Assembly (NCBI RefSeq): GCF_000258175.1
Contig: NZ_JH636049.1
Location: 3,573,482 to 3,637,481, forward strand
DNA from: Saccharomonospora xinjiangensis XJ-54
GTDB taxonomy: Bacteria > Actinomycetota > Actinomycetes > Mycobacteriales > Pseudonocardiaceae
DNA: 64,000 bases
Direction of reading: 5' to 3'
Shown here: positions 45,082-53,726 of the stretch, piece by piece
Layout of the letters: every line of letters starts with the position of its first letter
How positions within the stretch are numbered: position 1 is the stretch's first letter
Notes under the pieces: generated by a model
Seen by the model: only the letters and a program-made list of their open reading frames with translations
Database searches by the model: none
What the model was told of the DNA's origin: nothing
Made by a program: the position numbers and the translations under genes

Positions 45082-46591
45082 GCAGGTCGCGCGCGTCGAG
45101 GTGCCCGAAGGGCGACGCCGTGGCACGACAGCCGTCGGCGAGTGCTCTCGCGTCCGGCCGTCCCGCGCGCAGCGCCTCCGCGAGGCGGTCGAAGCGTTCC
45201 GTGTGCTCGCTCGCCCTCCTGCGCGCGTAGTCGGCCGCGGAGTCCTTGGTCACCATGAACGCCCAGTCGCTGGACAGCGCGAGCAGTGCCTCGGTGACGG
45301 CCTGGTCTGCCACGAGGTCGCGTGCCGAACCTCGCACCGGAAGTGCCAGCAGCCGTTGCTGGAGCGCCGTGTTCGCCCGCACCATGTCGGCGACCTGCTC
45401 GCCGTCCCACACACGCCAGTCCTTGCCCGAGCCCCACGACGAGGCAGGCAGGTCAACGGGACCGCCGAGGTGACCGGCCTGGAGGGCCCCGCGCAATGTC
45501 GTGACGCGCACACCGGCCTCGGGCAGCGCGCGCAACACCGCTTCGAGCCACTGTGGACCCTCGTACCACCAGTGGCCGAACAGTTCGGTGTCGTAGGCGG
45601 CCACGACGAGTCCGGGGCGCCCGTGCTGGCCCCGCAGTGAGCGAAGCCTGCGCACGACGGTCTCGACGAAGTCCTTGACGTGCAGGCGCAGCGCGTCCGC
45701 CGCGAGTGCGGGGTCGTAGGGGGCCTTGTCCTCGGGCGCGACGTGCTTGCCCGTCACGCGCGACGGTTTGAGTCCGACCTCGTGCGCCCAGGTGTGGAAG
45801 TCGCGGTAGGCGCCGTGACCCGGATACCCGGCTTTCGGCGACCACACCCGGTAGGTCACGTCGAGGTCCCTGCCGAAGCACACGACGTCCGAGTCGGCGA
45901 CGGTGCGGGCTGTCGCGGTGTCGCCGCGCAGGGACGGCCCGTCCACCAGAAACCGGCGCACGCCCGCGTCGGCGTAGTCGCGTTCCATGCCGGGCGCGTA
46001 ACCGCATTCGGGCGCCCAGATCCCTTCGGGGCGATGGCCGACCCGCAGTGCCGTGTCCGCGAGCCCGGTCCGCAGCGCGAACGCACGCACCCGGCTGTCC
46101 AGCAACGGCTGGAAGGGGTGAGTGGCGGGGCCGCCGAGCAACTCGATCACTCCGGAGTCCACCAGCGGCCGCAGGACGGGTGAGAACCCGTGCCGCCATC
46201 GGCCCTCCGCTTCGGCCAGCACCCGGTGTGCGGCGCGGTGTTCGGCTGCGGCGAGGTCGGACAGCAGCTCGTCGCCGCGCCACAGTGTCGCCGCCTGCTG
46301 GGCCCGCAGGGTCCAGTGGCCGAGCCACTCGTGAAAGGCACGCAGGGTGTAGGGGTCGTCGAGCTGTGCGGCCAGCACGGGAGTGACGCCGAGCGTGAGG
46401 ACGTCGCGACGACCCTCATCCGCGAAGCGGTTCAGCAGTTCCACGAGCGGCACGTAGGAGTGCGCCCACGCCTGGTAGAGCCATTCCTCACCGACGGGCC
46501 AGCGGCCGTGATGGGCGAGCCACGGCAGATGGCTGTGGAGGACGAGGCAGAACGTGCCCTCTGCGCCGGGCTCGGCCGCGGCGCCGGTCAT
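45056..46591 (-). CDS. GH57 alpha-glucan branching enzyme-like protein (Rv3031-like)
   Basis: A 511-residue GH57 protein with DUF1957. HSHLPWLAHHGRWPVGEEWL opens the catalytic barrel; the nucleophile Glu is in GIWAPECGYAPG and the acid/base Asp in VAAYDTELFGHWWYEG. The C-terminal helical domain ends in a basic tail. Mycobacterial Rv3031 has this architecture and branches methylglucose-lipopolysaccharide precursors. It starts within the ATGA overlap with the upstream methyltransferase, so the two are coupled. Confidence 0.9.
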   Translation of the reverse strand: MTGAAAEPGAEGTFCLVLHSHLPWLAHHGRWPVGEEWLYQAWAHSYVPLVELLNRFADEGRRDVLTLGVTPVLAAQLDDPYTLRAFHEWLGHWTLRAQQAATLWRGDELLSDLAAAEHRAAHRVLAEAEGRWRHGFSPVLRPLVDSGVIELLGGPATHPFQPLLDSRVRAFALRTGLADTALRVGHRPEGIWAPECGYAPGMERDYADAGVRRFLVDGPSLRGDTATARTVADSDVVCFGRDLDVTYRVWSPKAGYPGHGAYRDFHTWAHEVGLKPSRVTGKHVAPEDKAPYDPALAADALRLHVKDFVETVVRRLRSLRGQHGRPGLVVAAYDTELFGHWWYEGPQWLEAVLRALPEAGVRVTTLRGALQAGHLGGPVDLPASSWGSGKDWRVWDGEQVADMVRANTALQQRLLALPVRGSARDLVADQAVTEALLALSSDWAFMVTKDSAADYARRRASEHTERFDRLAEALRAGRPDARALADGCRATASPFGHLDARDLLSPPTRRR

Positions 46592-47355
46592 GGCCGCACC
46601 GCCACGGCGAGAAGGTCGAGGCTCGCGTCGAGATCACGCTCGCCGATCGCGAAGTCGTCGGCGGTGACGGCCGCGACGTCGGCGAGCAGCTCGTCAGGCC
46701 ATGTGGCCTGCCCTGGCAGGCTGCCCATGACGACGGCGAGTTGCGCTTCGATGATCGAGCCACCGTGCCGCCGGTCGAGTGCGGCGAGCGCCGGCCCGTG
46801 GTGGACGCCGTGGAGGAGCCGCACCTCGAAACCGGCCCCGCGCAGCAGGTCGTCCAGTTCGGACGGTGAGAGTTCCCTGGTGTGGTACGGGTTCAACGGC
46901 GTGTCGGAGTCCGGGGTGAAGGTGAGGCGGTTGGGCGTGGTGATGAGCAGCCGCCCGCCAGGTCGCAGCACCCTGCGGCATTCGGCGAGGAACCCGGCCT
47001 GGTCCCAGAGGTGTTCGATCACCTGGAGGTTGGCCACGACGTCCACGGAGCCGGTGGCCACGGGCAGGAACGCGAGGTTGCCGCGCACCACGTCGAGCTC
47101 CGGATAGCGCGCCGCCACGTGTGCCGTGGCCGGTTCGTCGTAGTCGAGCGCCAGTACCGTCCGCGCGTGCCGGGCCAGCAGCGCCGCGCCGTAACCCTCC
47201 CCGCACCCGGCCTCCAGCACCACCGCGTCGCGGCAGTACGGCGCGAGCGCGTGGTAGGCGGCCTCATGCCTGCGGAACCAGTAGTTCTCTTCGGGCACGC
47301 CGGGGGCTGTCCGTTCTCCGGTGAGGTGGAGACCGGATGTCTCACCTGCGGTCAT
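46588..47355 (-). CDS. Class I SAM methyltransferase (Rv3030-like)
   Basis: A 255-residue methyltransferase. Motif I is VVLEAGCGEGYGAALLA (about residues 46-62), followed by LDYDEPATAHVAARYP, the motif-II region LQVIEHLWDQAGF and LRVLRPGGRLLITTPN. It corresponds in order and neighbours to mycobacterial Rv3030, implicated in methylglucose-lipopolysaccharide synthesis. ATG 47355 was preferred to GTG 47364. It is the first gene of the GH57 operon. Confidence 0.87.
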   Translation of the reverse strand: MTAGETSGLHLTGERTAPGVPEENYWFRRHEAAYHALAPYCRDAVVLEAGCGEGYGAALLARHARTVLALDYDEPATAHVAARYPELDVVRGNLAFLPVATGSVDVVANLQVIEHLWDQAGFLAECRRVLRPGGRLLITTPNRLTFTPDSDTPLNPYHTRELSPSELDDLLRGAGFEVRLLHGVHHGPALAALDRRHGGSIIEAQLAVVMGSLPGQATWPDELLADVAAVTADDFAIGERDLDASLDLLAVAVRP

Positions 47356-47402
47356 GGATGACACTCGTGCGCCCTCCTGGCTGCTCGATGGTCCGTACAG
47401 CG

Positions 47403-47435
47403 TCGTTCTGGGGTCGTTCTGGGGTCGTTCTGGGT
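47403..47435. repeat. Three 11-bp tandem repeats
   Basis: TCGTTCTGGGG occurs at 47403-47413, 47414-47424 and, with its last base changed, 47425-47435, between the methyltransferase start and a small open frame. It may affect the promoter of either gene. Confidence 0.6.
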
Positions 47436-47444
47436 GGAAACTAC

Positions 47445-47804
47445 ATGCTCGGCAACCTGGCCGAGGCGCCGAGACAGTGGGCTCCCGGACTGTCGAACGG
47501 CACCGTATCCGACGTGCGGCGGCCGGGTGGTCAGCATGGAGCGAACCTGGCCGGGTCGGGCGCAGAACGCGACTTCGGTCACGTCATCGAGCTCATCGCC
47601 AGGGCGGCAGGTCAACTTTCTCGGCTGCGTGACGCGACAGCGAGCGTCCGCTCCACGAGGCACATCGGTGTGGTCGAGAGGACCGCAAAGATCGGCTGGA
47701 TGGCGGCGGGCGAGGGCGTGGTCTTGACCTCCACCGCGCTGGAGGAAGGAGAGTGGTCGGCAGTCCCGGAAAGGGGCGACCACGACGAAGGAGACAGACG
47801 ATGA
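47445..47804 (+). CDS. Possible 119-residue protein of unknown function
   Basis: This frame lies in the otherwise empty 445-bp stretch between the methyltransferase and the NTF2-like gene. ATG 47445 has GGTGGA about 7 nt upstream, and the stop overlaps the next ATG (47801) as ATGA, as in real operons. The product (start MLGNLAEAPRQWAPG, middle HVIELIARAAGQLSRLRDA) has no recognised domain, signal or membrane helix. It could be a true small gene, a decayed fragment, or chance. Confidence 0.35.
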   Translation: MLGNLAEAPRQWAPGLSNGTVSDVRRPGGQHGANLAGSGAERDFGHVIELIARAAGQLSRLRDATASVRSTRHIGVVERTAKIGWMAAGEGVVLTSTALEEGEWSAVPERGDHDEGDRR

Positions 47805-48298
47805 GGCCCGAGGTTGCCGGCGTTTCCGTGCCGCAGGACGACGTGGACGCCATCGTGGCGTTGGTCGCCCGCGTCGAGCACGCCCAGCAGCACGCCGATG
47901 CCGACGAGTTCCTGCGGGTCTTCCGCGAGGACACCATCTGGACCACCGCTCACGGAAAACGGCTCATCGGTCTCGACGAGATCGGCACCTTCACCCGCGC
48001 GGTGCTGCCCCCGACGGCTGCGCAGCCGGTGACAGCGACCTACGAGGCGCAGTACATCCTCTTCATCCGACCCGACGTCGCCGCCGTCAAGATCCGCCAG
48101 CGGCCTGTCACCCGCGACGGCCACCCGCTCGACGAGATATTCCACGGGCACGCCGACCCTGCCGCGCTCGCGGCGGAGAAACCCGATGCCGTTCCGGGGA
48201 CTCCGCTGTACGTGCTGGCGAAGGACGGCGGCGAGTGGAAGGTCGCCGCGGCGCAGAACACTAAAGTGATCGATCCCGACGTTCTCGCCAAGAGGTGA
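47801..48298 (+). CDS. SgcJ/EcaC-type NTF2-like protein
   Basis: A 165-residue NTF2-fold protein: VARVEHAQQHADADEFLRVF, REDTIWTTAHGKRLIGLDEI, then ILFIRPDVAAVKIRQRPVTR and KVAAAQNTKV, the ordered blocks of the SgcJ/EcaC family. Enzymatic role uncertain; the family label 'oxidoreductase' is historical. AAGGAG 8 nt upstream supports ATG 47801. It is convergent with the DegV gene, 9 bp apart. Confidence 0.85.
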   Translation: MRPEVAGVSVPQDDVDAIVALVARVEHAQQHADADEFLRVFREDTIWTTAHGKRLIGLDEIGTFTRAVLPPTAAQPVTATYEAQYILFIRPDVAAVKIRQRPVTRDGHPLDEIFHGHADPAALAAEKPDAVPGTPLYVLAKDGGEWKVAAAQNTKVIDPDVLAKR

Positions 48299-48307
48299 GG
48301 GAGCAGG

Positions 48308-49147
48308 TCAGGGCACCGGCGCGACCGTGATACCGATGGCGCCGGGCCCGGCGTGCACGGTGATTCCGGTGCTGGCGTTGACGAGCATGATGTCGTTGAG
48401 GCGAGGAATCCTGCGGCGCAACTGCTCCACCAGCATCATTTCGCGGGCCGAGGGCGTCACGGACGCCACGGCGACATCCACGACGTCCTCGCCAGCCTCC
48501 TCGACGGCGAGGTCGGTCAGTCTGGCGAGTGCTCTGTGCGTACCGGACACCTTCGTCAGCGGGGCCACCTCGCCGTCTCGCACGGTGAGCAGCGGTTTGA
48601 TGGCCAATGCGCTGCCCAGCAACGCCGAAGCCGCGCCGATGCGCCCGCCCCGGCGCAGATACTCCAAGGTGTCCACGTACATGAGTTCCCTGCTGGCGCG
48701 GTAGCGCCGGTCGGCGACTTCCAGCACGCGCGCGGGCCCGGCGCCTGCCGCGGCGGCACGCGCCGCAGAGAGGGCGGCGAACCCGAGGCTCATGCCGGTG
48801 GTGGCGCTGTCGATCACATGGACCGGGACCCGCACCTGCTGGGCCGCCTGTCGCGCCGCGTCCGTCGTGGCGGAGAGACGGCGGGAGATGTGCAGACTGA
48901 CCACGGCGTCCGCGCCCGCGCTCACCGCGTCCTGATATGTCCAGAAGAAAGCGCCGGGATCAGGGGGGCTCGTCGTGACCGGCCGGTTCGCGCGCAATGC
49001 CTCGACCAGTTCCGCCCTGTCGAAGCGGGACTCGTCGTCGGTGCGTCCGTTCGCCTGGATCTGGAGTTGGACGACGGAGATCCCCCATTGGGCGGCCAGT
49101 TGCCCTGGCAGGCAGGCTGTCGAGTCTGTGATCACTGCTACTGGCAC
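48308..49147 (-). CDS. DegV-family (fatty-acid-binding) protein
   Basis: A 279-residue DegV protein. VPVAVITDSTACLPGQLAAQ, VTTSPPDPGAFFWTY (the TSxPS-type motif) and VIDSATTGMSLGFAAL match the family that binds long-chain fatty acids, in Gram-positives feeding the FakA kinase. LRRGGRIGAASALLGSALAI KPLLTV is the conserved DegV core. GTG 49147 lies 6 nt after TACCCT (leaderless); the frame extends 29 codons further without support. No fakA adjoins. It is divergent from the electron-transfer flavoprotein operon. Confidence 0.92.
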   Translation of the reverse strand: MPVAVITDSTACLPGQLAAQWGISVVQLQIQANGRTDDESRFDRAELVEALRANRPVTTSPPDPGAFFWTYQDAVSAGADAVVSLHISRRLSATTDAARQAAQQVRVPVHVIDSATTGMSLGFAALSAARAAAAGAGPARVLEVADRRYRASRELMYVDTLEYLRRGGRIGAASALLGSALAIKPLLTVRDGEVAPLTKVSGTHRALARLTDLAVEEAGEDVVDVAVASVTPSAREMMLVEQLRRRIPRLNDIMLVNASTGITVHAGPGAIGITVAPVP

Positions 49148-49328
49148 GTCGGCAGGGTAACGGCTCCGAACACCCATTAGAAGCAGCGCATTGCGACTTT
49201 CGGCGCACGCGTCGTTTCTCGGTGTGGTCGCCACTGCGGCGAGGAAATTATTGGGACGATGGTCCCGTTAATTCGGGGATCCGGGTGAACGCTGTCACCT
49301 CGGCAGGCGTAGCGTGTGGGGAACGCCG

Positions 49329-49346
49329 TAATCTACCGGTCAGTAA
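49329..49346. promoter_or_regulatory. Dyads in the etfB upstream region
   Basis: In the 227-bp gap before etfB, TAATCTACCGGTCAGTAA (49329-49346) has an ACCGGT palindromic core with partly symmetric flanks, reminiscent of TetR-type sites seen upstream of lipid-catabolic genes. About 70-80 bp upstream, GGGAC-GATG-GTCCC follows an A/T-rich patch (AAATTATT). Either may control the etf operon. Evidence is symmetry and position only. Confidence 0.35.
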
Positions 49347-49374
49347 CGCCTTGCGTGTGCGCCGAAGGAGACCC

Positions 49375-50160
49375 ATGACCAACATCGTTGTCCTGGTCAA
49401 GCAGGTGCCTGACACCTACTCGGAGCGGAAGCTCAACGAGACCGACCACACCCTTGACCGTGAGTCCGCCGACGCGGTGATCGACGAGATCAACGAGCGC
49501 GCCGTCGAGGAGGCGCTCAAGATCAAGGAAGCAGGCGACGCCGAGGTGACCGTCCTCTGTGTCGGCCCCGACCGCGCCACCGACGCCATCCGCAAGGCGC
49601 TGTCCATGGGCGCCGACAAGGCCGTCCACGTCTCCGACGAGGCCCTGCGCGGTTCCGACCTGATCGCCACCGCGAAGGTGCTCGCCGCCGCGGTGCGCAA
49701 GGTCGGAGACGTCGATCTGGTCATCGCCGGTAACGAGGCGTCCGACGGTCGTGGCGGCGCCGTGCCCGCTGTGCTCGCCGAACTGCTCGGCATGCCGCAG
49801 CTGACCCACGCCCGCCAGGTGACCATGGACGGCGGCAGCATCAAGGTCGATCGCGAGACCGAGGACGGGATCACTCATCTCGAGGCGTCCCTTCCCGCCG
49901 TGGTGAGCGTGACCGAGAAGATCAACGAGCCGCGCTACCCGTCGTTCAAGGGCATCATGGCCGCGAAGAAGAAGCCGGTGGAGACCCTCACGATCGCCGA
50001 CCTCGACGTCGATGCGGCCGAGGTCGGCCTCGCCAACGCGGGTTCGGCCGTCCTCGAAGCGGCTCCGAAGCCGCCGAGGGCCGCGGGCCAGAAGATCACC
50101 GACGAGGGTGACGGCGGCACGAAGGTCGCCGAGTACCTGGTGGCCCAGAAGATCATCTGA
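49375..50160 (+). CDS. etfB: Electron transfer flavoprotein beta subunit
   Basis: A 261-residue ETF beta subunit, AMP-binding partner of EtfA, passing electrons from acyl-CoA dehydrogenases to the respiratory chain. Motifs: MTNIVVLVKQVPDTYSERKL, LDRESADAVIDEINERAVEE, LVIAGNEASDGRGGAVPAVL and EPRYPSFKGIMAAKKKPVET. GAAGGAG precedes ATG 49375. It is 35 bp upstream of etfA. The position beside the glucan methylation genes matches mycobacterial Rv3029c. Confidence 0.97.
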   Translation: MTNIVVLVKQVPDTYSERKLNETDHTLDRESADAVIDEINERAVEEALKIKEAGDAEVTVLCVGPDRATDAIRKALSMGADKAVHVSDEALRGSDLIATAKVLAAAVRKVGDVDLVIAGNEASDGRGGAVPAVLAELLGMPQLTHARQVTMDGGSIKVDRETEDGITHLEASLPAVVSVTEKINEPRYPSFKGIMAAKKKPVETLTIADLDVDAAEVGLANAGSAVLEAAPKPPRAAGQKITDEGDGGTKVAEYLVAQKII

Positions 50161-50195
50161 CTTCTCCGAACGACGAAAAGACAGGGAAGAAACTC

Positions 50196-51155
50196 ATGAG
50201 CGAAGTACTCGTCCTCGTCGATCACGTTGACGGTGAGGTCAAGAAGGTGACCTACGAGCTGCTGACCGCGGCCCGCGCTCTCGGTGAGCCTTCGGCCGTC
50301 GTCGTCGGCGCGCCGGGCACCGCAGCGAAGGCGAAGGAGTCGCTGGCCGCCTACGGCGCCGCGAAGGTGTACGTGGCGGAGTCCGACGACGCCGCGTCCT
50401 ACCTCGTCACGCCCAAGGTGGACGCGCTCGCGGCCGTGGTCGAGCAGGCGTCACCGTCCGCAGTCCTCGTGGCGGCCAGCGCCGAGGGTAAGGAGGTGTC
50501 CGGAAGGCTGGCCGTGCGCATCGGCTCTGGCTGGCTCGTGGACGCCGTGGGCGTCAACGCCGACGGCAGCGTCGAGCAGTCGATCTTCGGTGGTGCCTTC
50601 TCCGTGAAGGCGAAGACCACCCGTGGCGTTCCGGTGATCTCGGTGCGGCCTGGTGCCGTAGAGCCCGAGCAGGCCGAGGGCGCCGCTGCCGAGGAGACCG
50701 TGTCGCTGCCTGCCGTTGACCCGGCGAAGTCGGCGAAGATCACCGGCGTCGAGCCCGTCGTCGGGGGTGACCGTCCCGAGCTGACCGAGGCGTCGATCGT
50801 CGTGTCCGGTGGCCGTGGTGTCGGTTCCGCCGAGCAGTTCGACGTCGTGGAGAAGCTGGCCGACTCGCTCGGTGCCGCTGTCGGTGCCTCCCGCGCCGCT
50901 GTGGACTCCGGCTACTACCCGGCCCAGTTCCAGGTCGGCCAGACCGGGAAGACCGTGTCGCCGCAGCTCTACATCGCGCTCGGCATCTCCGGCGCCATCC
51001 AGCACCGCGCGGGTATGCAGACCTCCAAGACGATCGTCGCCGTCAACAAGGACCCCGAGGCGCCGATCTTCGAGATCGCGGACTTCGGTGTCGTCGGTGA
51101 CCTGTTCGCCGTCGCCCCGCAGCTGACCGACGAGGTCGCCAAGCGCAAGGGCTGA
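50196..51155 (+). CDS. etfA: Electron transfer flavoprotein alpha subunit
   Basis: A 319-residue FAD-binding ETF alpha subunit. The C-terminal FAD domain shows [60 protein letters not shown] and [20 protein letters not shown], all canonical. AGGGAAG precedes ATG 50196. It forms an operon with etfB and is followed by a strong intrinsic terminator. It is equivalent to mycobacterial Rv3028c. Confidence 0.97.
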   Translation: MSEVLVLVDHVDGEVKKVTYELLTAARALGEPSAVVVGAPGTAAKAKESLAAYGAAKVYVAESDDAASYLVTPKVDALAAVVEQASPSAVLVAASAEGKEVSGRLAVRIGSGWLVDAVGVNADGSVEQSIFGGAFSVKAKTTRGVPVISVRPGAVEPEQAEGAAAEETVSLPAVDPAKSAKITGVEPVVGGDRPELTEASIVVSGGRGVGSAEQFDVVEKLADSLGAAVGASRAAVDSGYYPAQFQVGQTGKTVSPQLYIALGISGAIQHRAGMQTSKTIVAVNKDPEAPIFEIADFGVVGDLFAVAPQLTDEVAKRKG

Positions 51156-51184
51156 AACAGCGCGCTCGGTTCGTTTCGGATCAG

Positions 51185-51220
51185 GCCGTCTCGCCGCAAC
51201 CTGCGGCGGGGCGGCTTTTT
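51185..51220 (+). terminator. Rho-independent terminator after etfA
   Basis: GCCG-TCT-CGCCGC, loop AACCT, GCGGCG-GGG-CGGC followed by TTTTT (51216-51220). This GC stem with a U-run is the clearest classical terminator in the window and closes the etfBA transcript. Confidence 0.85.
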
Positions 51221-51297
51221 CGAGTTCACGAGATGTGCAGGTTTCGGTCACGAACGGCATTCCCCCTTGTCGCATGCCGCCGTGAGCATCGACAGCT

Positions 51298-52098
51298 ATG
51301 ACAGCCATGACAGCCATGACGCCGTCACGACTTCTGGCCCGAACCGATCGAACGCAGCCAGAGGCGAGCCGCTACTCGCTGCTCGTCGCGAGGGACGGCG
51401 CGGACGTTCGCGCCGCACAGCGCCTCCGGTACCGGGTGTTCGCCGAGGAGATGGGGGCTCGGTTGCACACCAGCGAGCCGGGGTTCGACATCGACTACTT
51501 CGACGACTACTGCGACCACCTCGTGGTGCGGAAGGACGACACCGGTGAGGTCGTCGGCACCTACCGCATGCTGCCGCCGTCCCGCGCCACCGAGGCAGGC
51601 AACCTCTACGCGGATCTCGAATTCGACATCTCCGCACTCGACGCGCTGCGCACGTCCCTTGTGGAGACCGGACGCTCGTGCGTGCACCCCGATCACCGGG
51701 GTGGCGCGGTCATCGGCCTCGTGTGGGCGGGAATCGCGCGGTACATGATGCTGACGGGGCACCGGTATCTGATCGGGTGCGCGTCGGTTCCGCTGGGCGA
51801 CGGCGGGGCGCTGGCCTCTGCCGTGTGGGACACCGTCCGTACGCGGCACTACGCGCCTGAGGAGTGCCGGGTGACGCCGTTGCGGCCCTGGGACGGCGTG
51901 GATTCGCCCTTCGAGAACACGGGACTGCCCCGGCCCGCCGTGCCGCCGCTGCTGCGCGGGTATCTGCGCCTCGGCGCGAAGGTGTGCGGGCCGCCCGCGC
52001 TCGACGTGGACTTCGGGGTGGCCGACTTCCCCGTGCTGCTCGACATTCAGCAGGTGGACGCCCGTTACCTGCGCTTCTTCCTCGGGGAGACGTCGTGA
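51298..52098 (+). CDS. OlsB-like N-acyltransferase (GNAT, Rv3027c-like)
   Basis: A 266-residue acyltransferase of the Acetyltransf_5/OlsB family (ornithine-ACP N-acyltransferase type): RAAQRLRYRVFAEEMGARLH, DYCDHLVVRKDDTGEVVGTY, GRSCVHPDHRGGAVIGLVWA. OlsB adds a hydroxyacyl chain to ornithine in ornithine lipid synthesis. The next gene is a PlsC-like acyltransferase, as OlsA would be, coupled by GTGA. The start is ambiguous: three in-frame ATGs at 51298, 51307 and 51316 arise from 9-bp tandem repeats (TAMTAM). It is equivalent to mycobacterial Rv3027c. Confidence 0.85.
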   Translation: MTAMTAMTPSRLLARTDRTQPEASRYSLLVARDGADVRAAQRLRYRVFAEEMGARLHTSEPGFDIDYFDDYCDHLVVRKDDTGEVVGTYRMLPPSRATEAGNLYADLEFDISALDALRTSLVETGRSCVHPDHRGGAVIGLVWAGIARYMMLTGHRYLIGCASVPLGDGGALASAVWDTVRTRHYAPEECRVTPLRPWDGVDSPFENTGLPRPAVPPLLRGYLRLGAKVCGPPALDVDFGVADFPVLLDIQQVDARYLRFFLGETS

Positions 52099-53078
52099 CG
52101 AGCGCGCACTCGTGGGCGCCGTCCTCGCCGTGTGGTCCCGCGTGTCTCACCAGGGGTGAGGACACGGTGGCGGTGGCGCGCGTCGTCGGCCGCGTGCTGG
52201 CGCTGCTCGGCGTGCTGTGCGTCGCGGTGTTCGCCGCGGCGCCCATCGCCCTGTTGCGAGGCAGGACTCGCGAGCGTGCTGTGCGGGCGGTGTTCCGCGC
52301 GGTGCTCGCGGCCTGCGGCATCCGTCTCGTGGTGCGGGGCCGTCTCGACGGGAGGGGCAGGGGCGCGCTGGTGGTCAGCAACCACGTGTCGTGGCTCGAC
52401 ATCGTGGCCCTCGGCGCGGTGCGGCCCATGACGGCGCTCGCGAAGCGGGAGATCGCCTCGTGGCCGGTTCTCGGCAGGCTCGTGGCGAGGTCCGGCACCG
52501 TGTTCCTCGATCGCGAGCGCCTTTCGACACTGCCCGGCACCGTGGCGCGGGTCGCCGACGTGCTGAGGGCGGGCTCGCTCGTCACCGTCACGCCCGAGGG
52601 CACCACGTGGTGCGGGCTGGCGGCCGGCCGGTTCCGCCCCGCGTTCTTCCAGGCCGCGATCGACGCGGGTGTGCCGGTGCGGCCCGTGGCCCTGCGCTAC
52701 CGGACGGAGAACGGGCGCGAGACCACGTGGCCCGCGTTCGTCGGTCCCGAGTCGCTCGTCGAGTCGGTGCGCCGGACATTGCGGCTTCGCGGGCTCGTGC
52801 TGGAGGTCGTCGTGTGCCCGGAGATCGCGCCGGGGCGGGCCGAGGGCCGGAGGGACGCGGCCGCGCTCGCGGAGGCGGCGGTGCTGGCCGCGCTGGGGCA
52901 GCGAGCACGGATGCGCACGGCACAGGTGACAACCGGGGTGACTAAGCGCTCTGTTAGTGTCCCTGGCGGTTTCCGGATATCCGAGGAAGGACCGCCGTGC
53001 CCACGCTGCACCACCGTGATCCCGTGTTCGTGCTCGAACTCGGCGCTGACGAGAACCGGTTCTCGCCGGACTGGCTGA
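52095..53078 (+). CDS. PlsC/OlsA-like lysophospholipid acyltransferase (Rv3026c-like)
   Basis: A 327-residue acyltransferase with one N-terminal membrane helix (VLALLGVLCVAVFAAAPIAL). Catalytic HX4D is in VSNHVSWLDIVALG (about residues 95-108); the glycerophosphate-binding block is TVTPEGTTWCG. It overlaps the OlsB-like gene as GTGA. The reading frame ends only at 53078, running 82 bp into the next gene. Its last 27 residues (Cys/Ser/Arg-rich) look non-conserved, so either a real overlap or a small frameshift near 52930-52990 is possible. Confidence 0.85.
   Translation: MTSAHSWAPSSPCGPACLTRGEDTVAVARVVGRVLALLGVLCVAVFAAAPIALLRGRTRERAVRAVFRAVLAACGIRLVVRGRLDGRGRGALVVSNHVSWLDIVALGAVRPMTALAKREIASWPVLGRLVARSGTVFLDRERLSTLPGTVARVADVLRAGSLVTVTPEGTTWCGLAAGRFRPAFFQAAIDAGVPVRPVALRYRTENGRETTWPAFVGPESLVESVRRTLRLRGLVLEVVVCPEIAPGRAEGRRDAAALAEAAVLAALGQRARMRTAQVTTGVTKRSVSVPGGFRISEEGPPCPRCTTVIPCSCSNSALTRTGSRRTG
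52941..52958. promoter_or_regulatory. TetR-like dyad upstream of the enoyl-CoA hydratase
   Basis: ACTAA-(8 bp)-TTAGT lies about 40-55 bp before GTG 52997 and overlaps a -10-like TAGTGT (52955-52960), inside the 3' end of the plsC-like gene. It is a candidate repressor site for an internal promoter. Confidence 0.4.
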
Positions 53079-53656
53079 ACTCGGTCCACGGGATGCTGGA
53101 CACCGTGTCGGGGCACGGTGGGCCCGCCGCGCTCGTGACGGTGGGACAGCGCAAGTTCTACTCCAACGGGCTCGACCTGGAGTGGCTTGTGGCGCACGCG
53201 GAGGAGACCCAGAGCTACGTACGTGACGTACACGAGCTGTTCGCGAGGGTGCTCACCCTTCCCGTGCCGACGGTGGCCGCCGTCAACGGCCACGCCTTCG
53301 GAGCCGGGGCCATGCTGGCGATGGCCCACGACGCCCGGGTCATGCGAGCCGACCGCGGCTACTTCTGCTTCCCCGAGGCCGACATCAACATCCCGTTCAC
53401 GCCCGGCATGGCCGCTCTCATCCAGAGCAAACTGACCCCGGCCTCGGCCATCGCGTCGATGACGACGGCCCGCCGGTTCGGTGGGCCCGAGGCGAAGCAC
53501 GCCGGGCTCGTTGACGCTGTCGCGGACGAGTCCGAACTCCTCGACACCGCCTGCGAGCGGGTTCGCGCGCTGGCAGGCAAGGACAAGGGCACACTCGGCG
53601 CCATCAAGAACACGATGTTCGCCACTGTCGTGTCCGCCCTGCGTTCCGAATCCTGA
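52997..53656 (+). CDS. Enoyl-CoA hydratase/isomerase family protein
   Basis: A 219-residue crotonase-fold protein closest in pattern to delta3,delta2-enoyl-CoA isomerases: [20 protein letters not shown] (first oxyanion segment) and [20 protein letters not shown] (second). The Glu pair of true hydratases is replaced around [15 protein letters not shown], which suits an isomerase using one acidic residue. GGAAGGA precedes GTG 52997. The start lies inside the plsC-like frame, with its own putative promoter. Confidence 0.88.
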   Translation: MPTLHHRDPVFVLELGADENRFSPDWLNSVHGMLDTVSGHGGPAALVTVGQRKFYSNGLDLEWLVAHAEETQSYVRDVHELFARVLTLPVPTVAAVNGHAFGAGAMLAMAHDARVMRADRGYFCFPEADINIPFTPGMAALIQSKLTPASAIASMTTARRFGGPEAKHAGLVDAVADESELLDTACERVRALAGKDKGTLGAIKNTMFATVVSALRSES

Positions 53657-53726
53657 CTCGTCGTCCTTCGCCCTCCCCGCCCTTCTCGCCCCGCCGTCAC
53701 CCGCTTCCCGAAGGGTGGCCTGTGAG

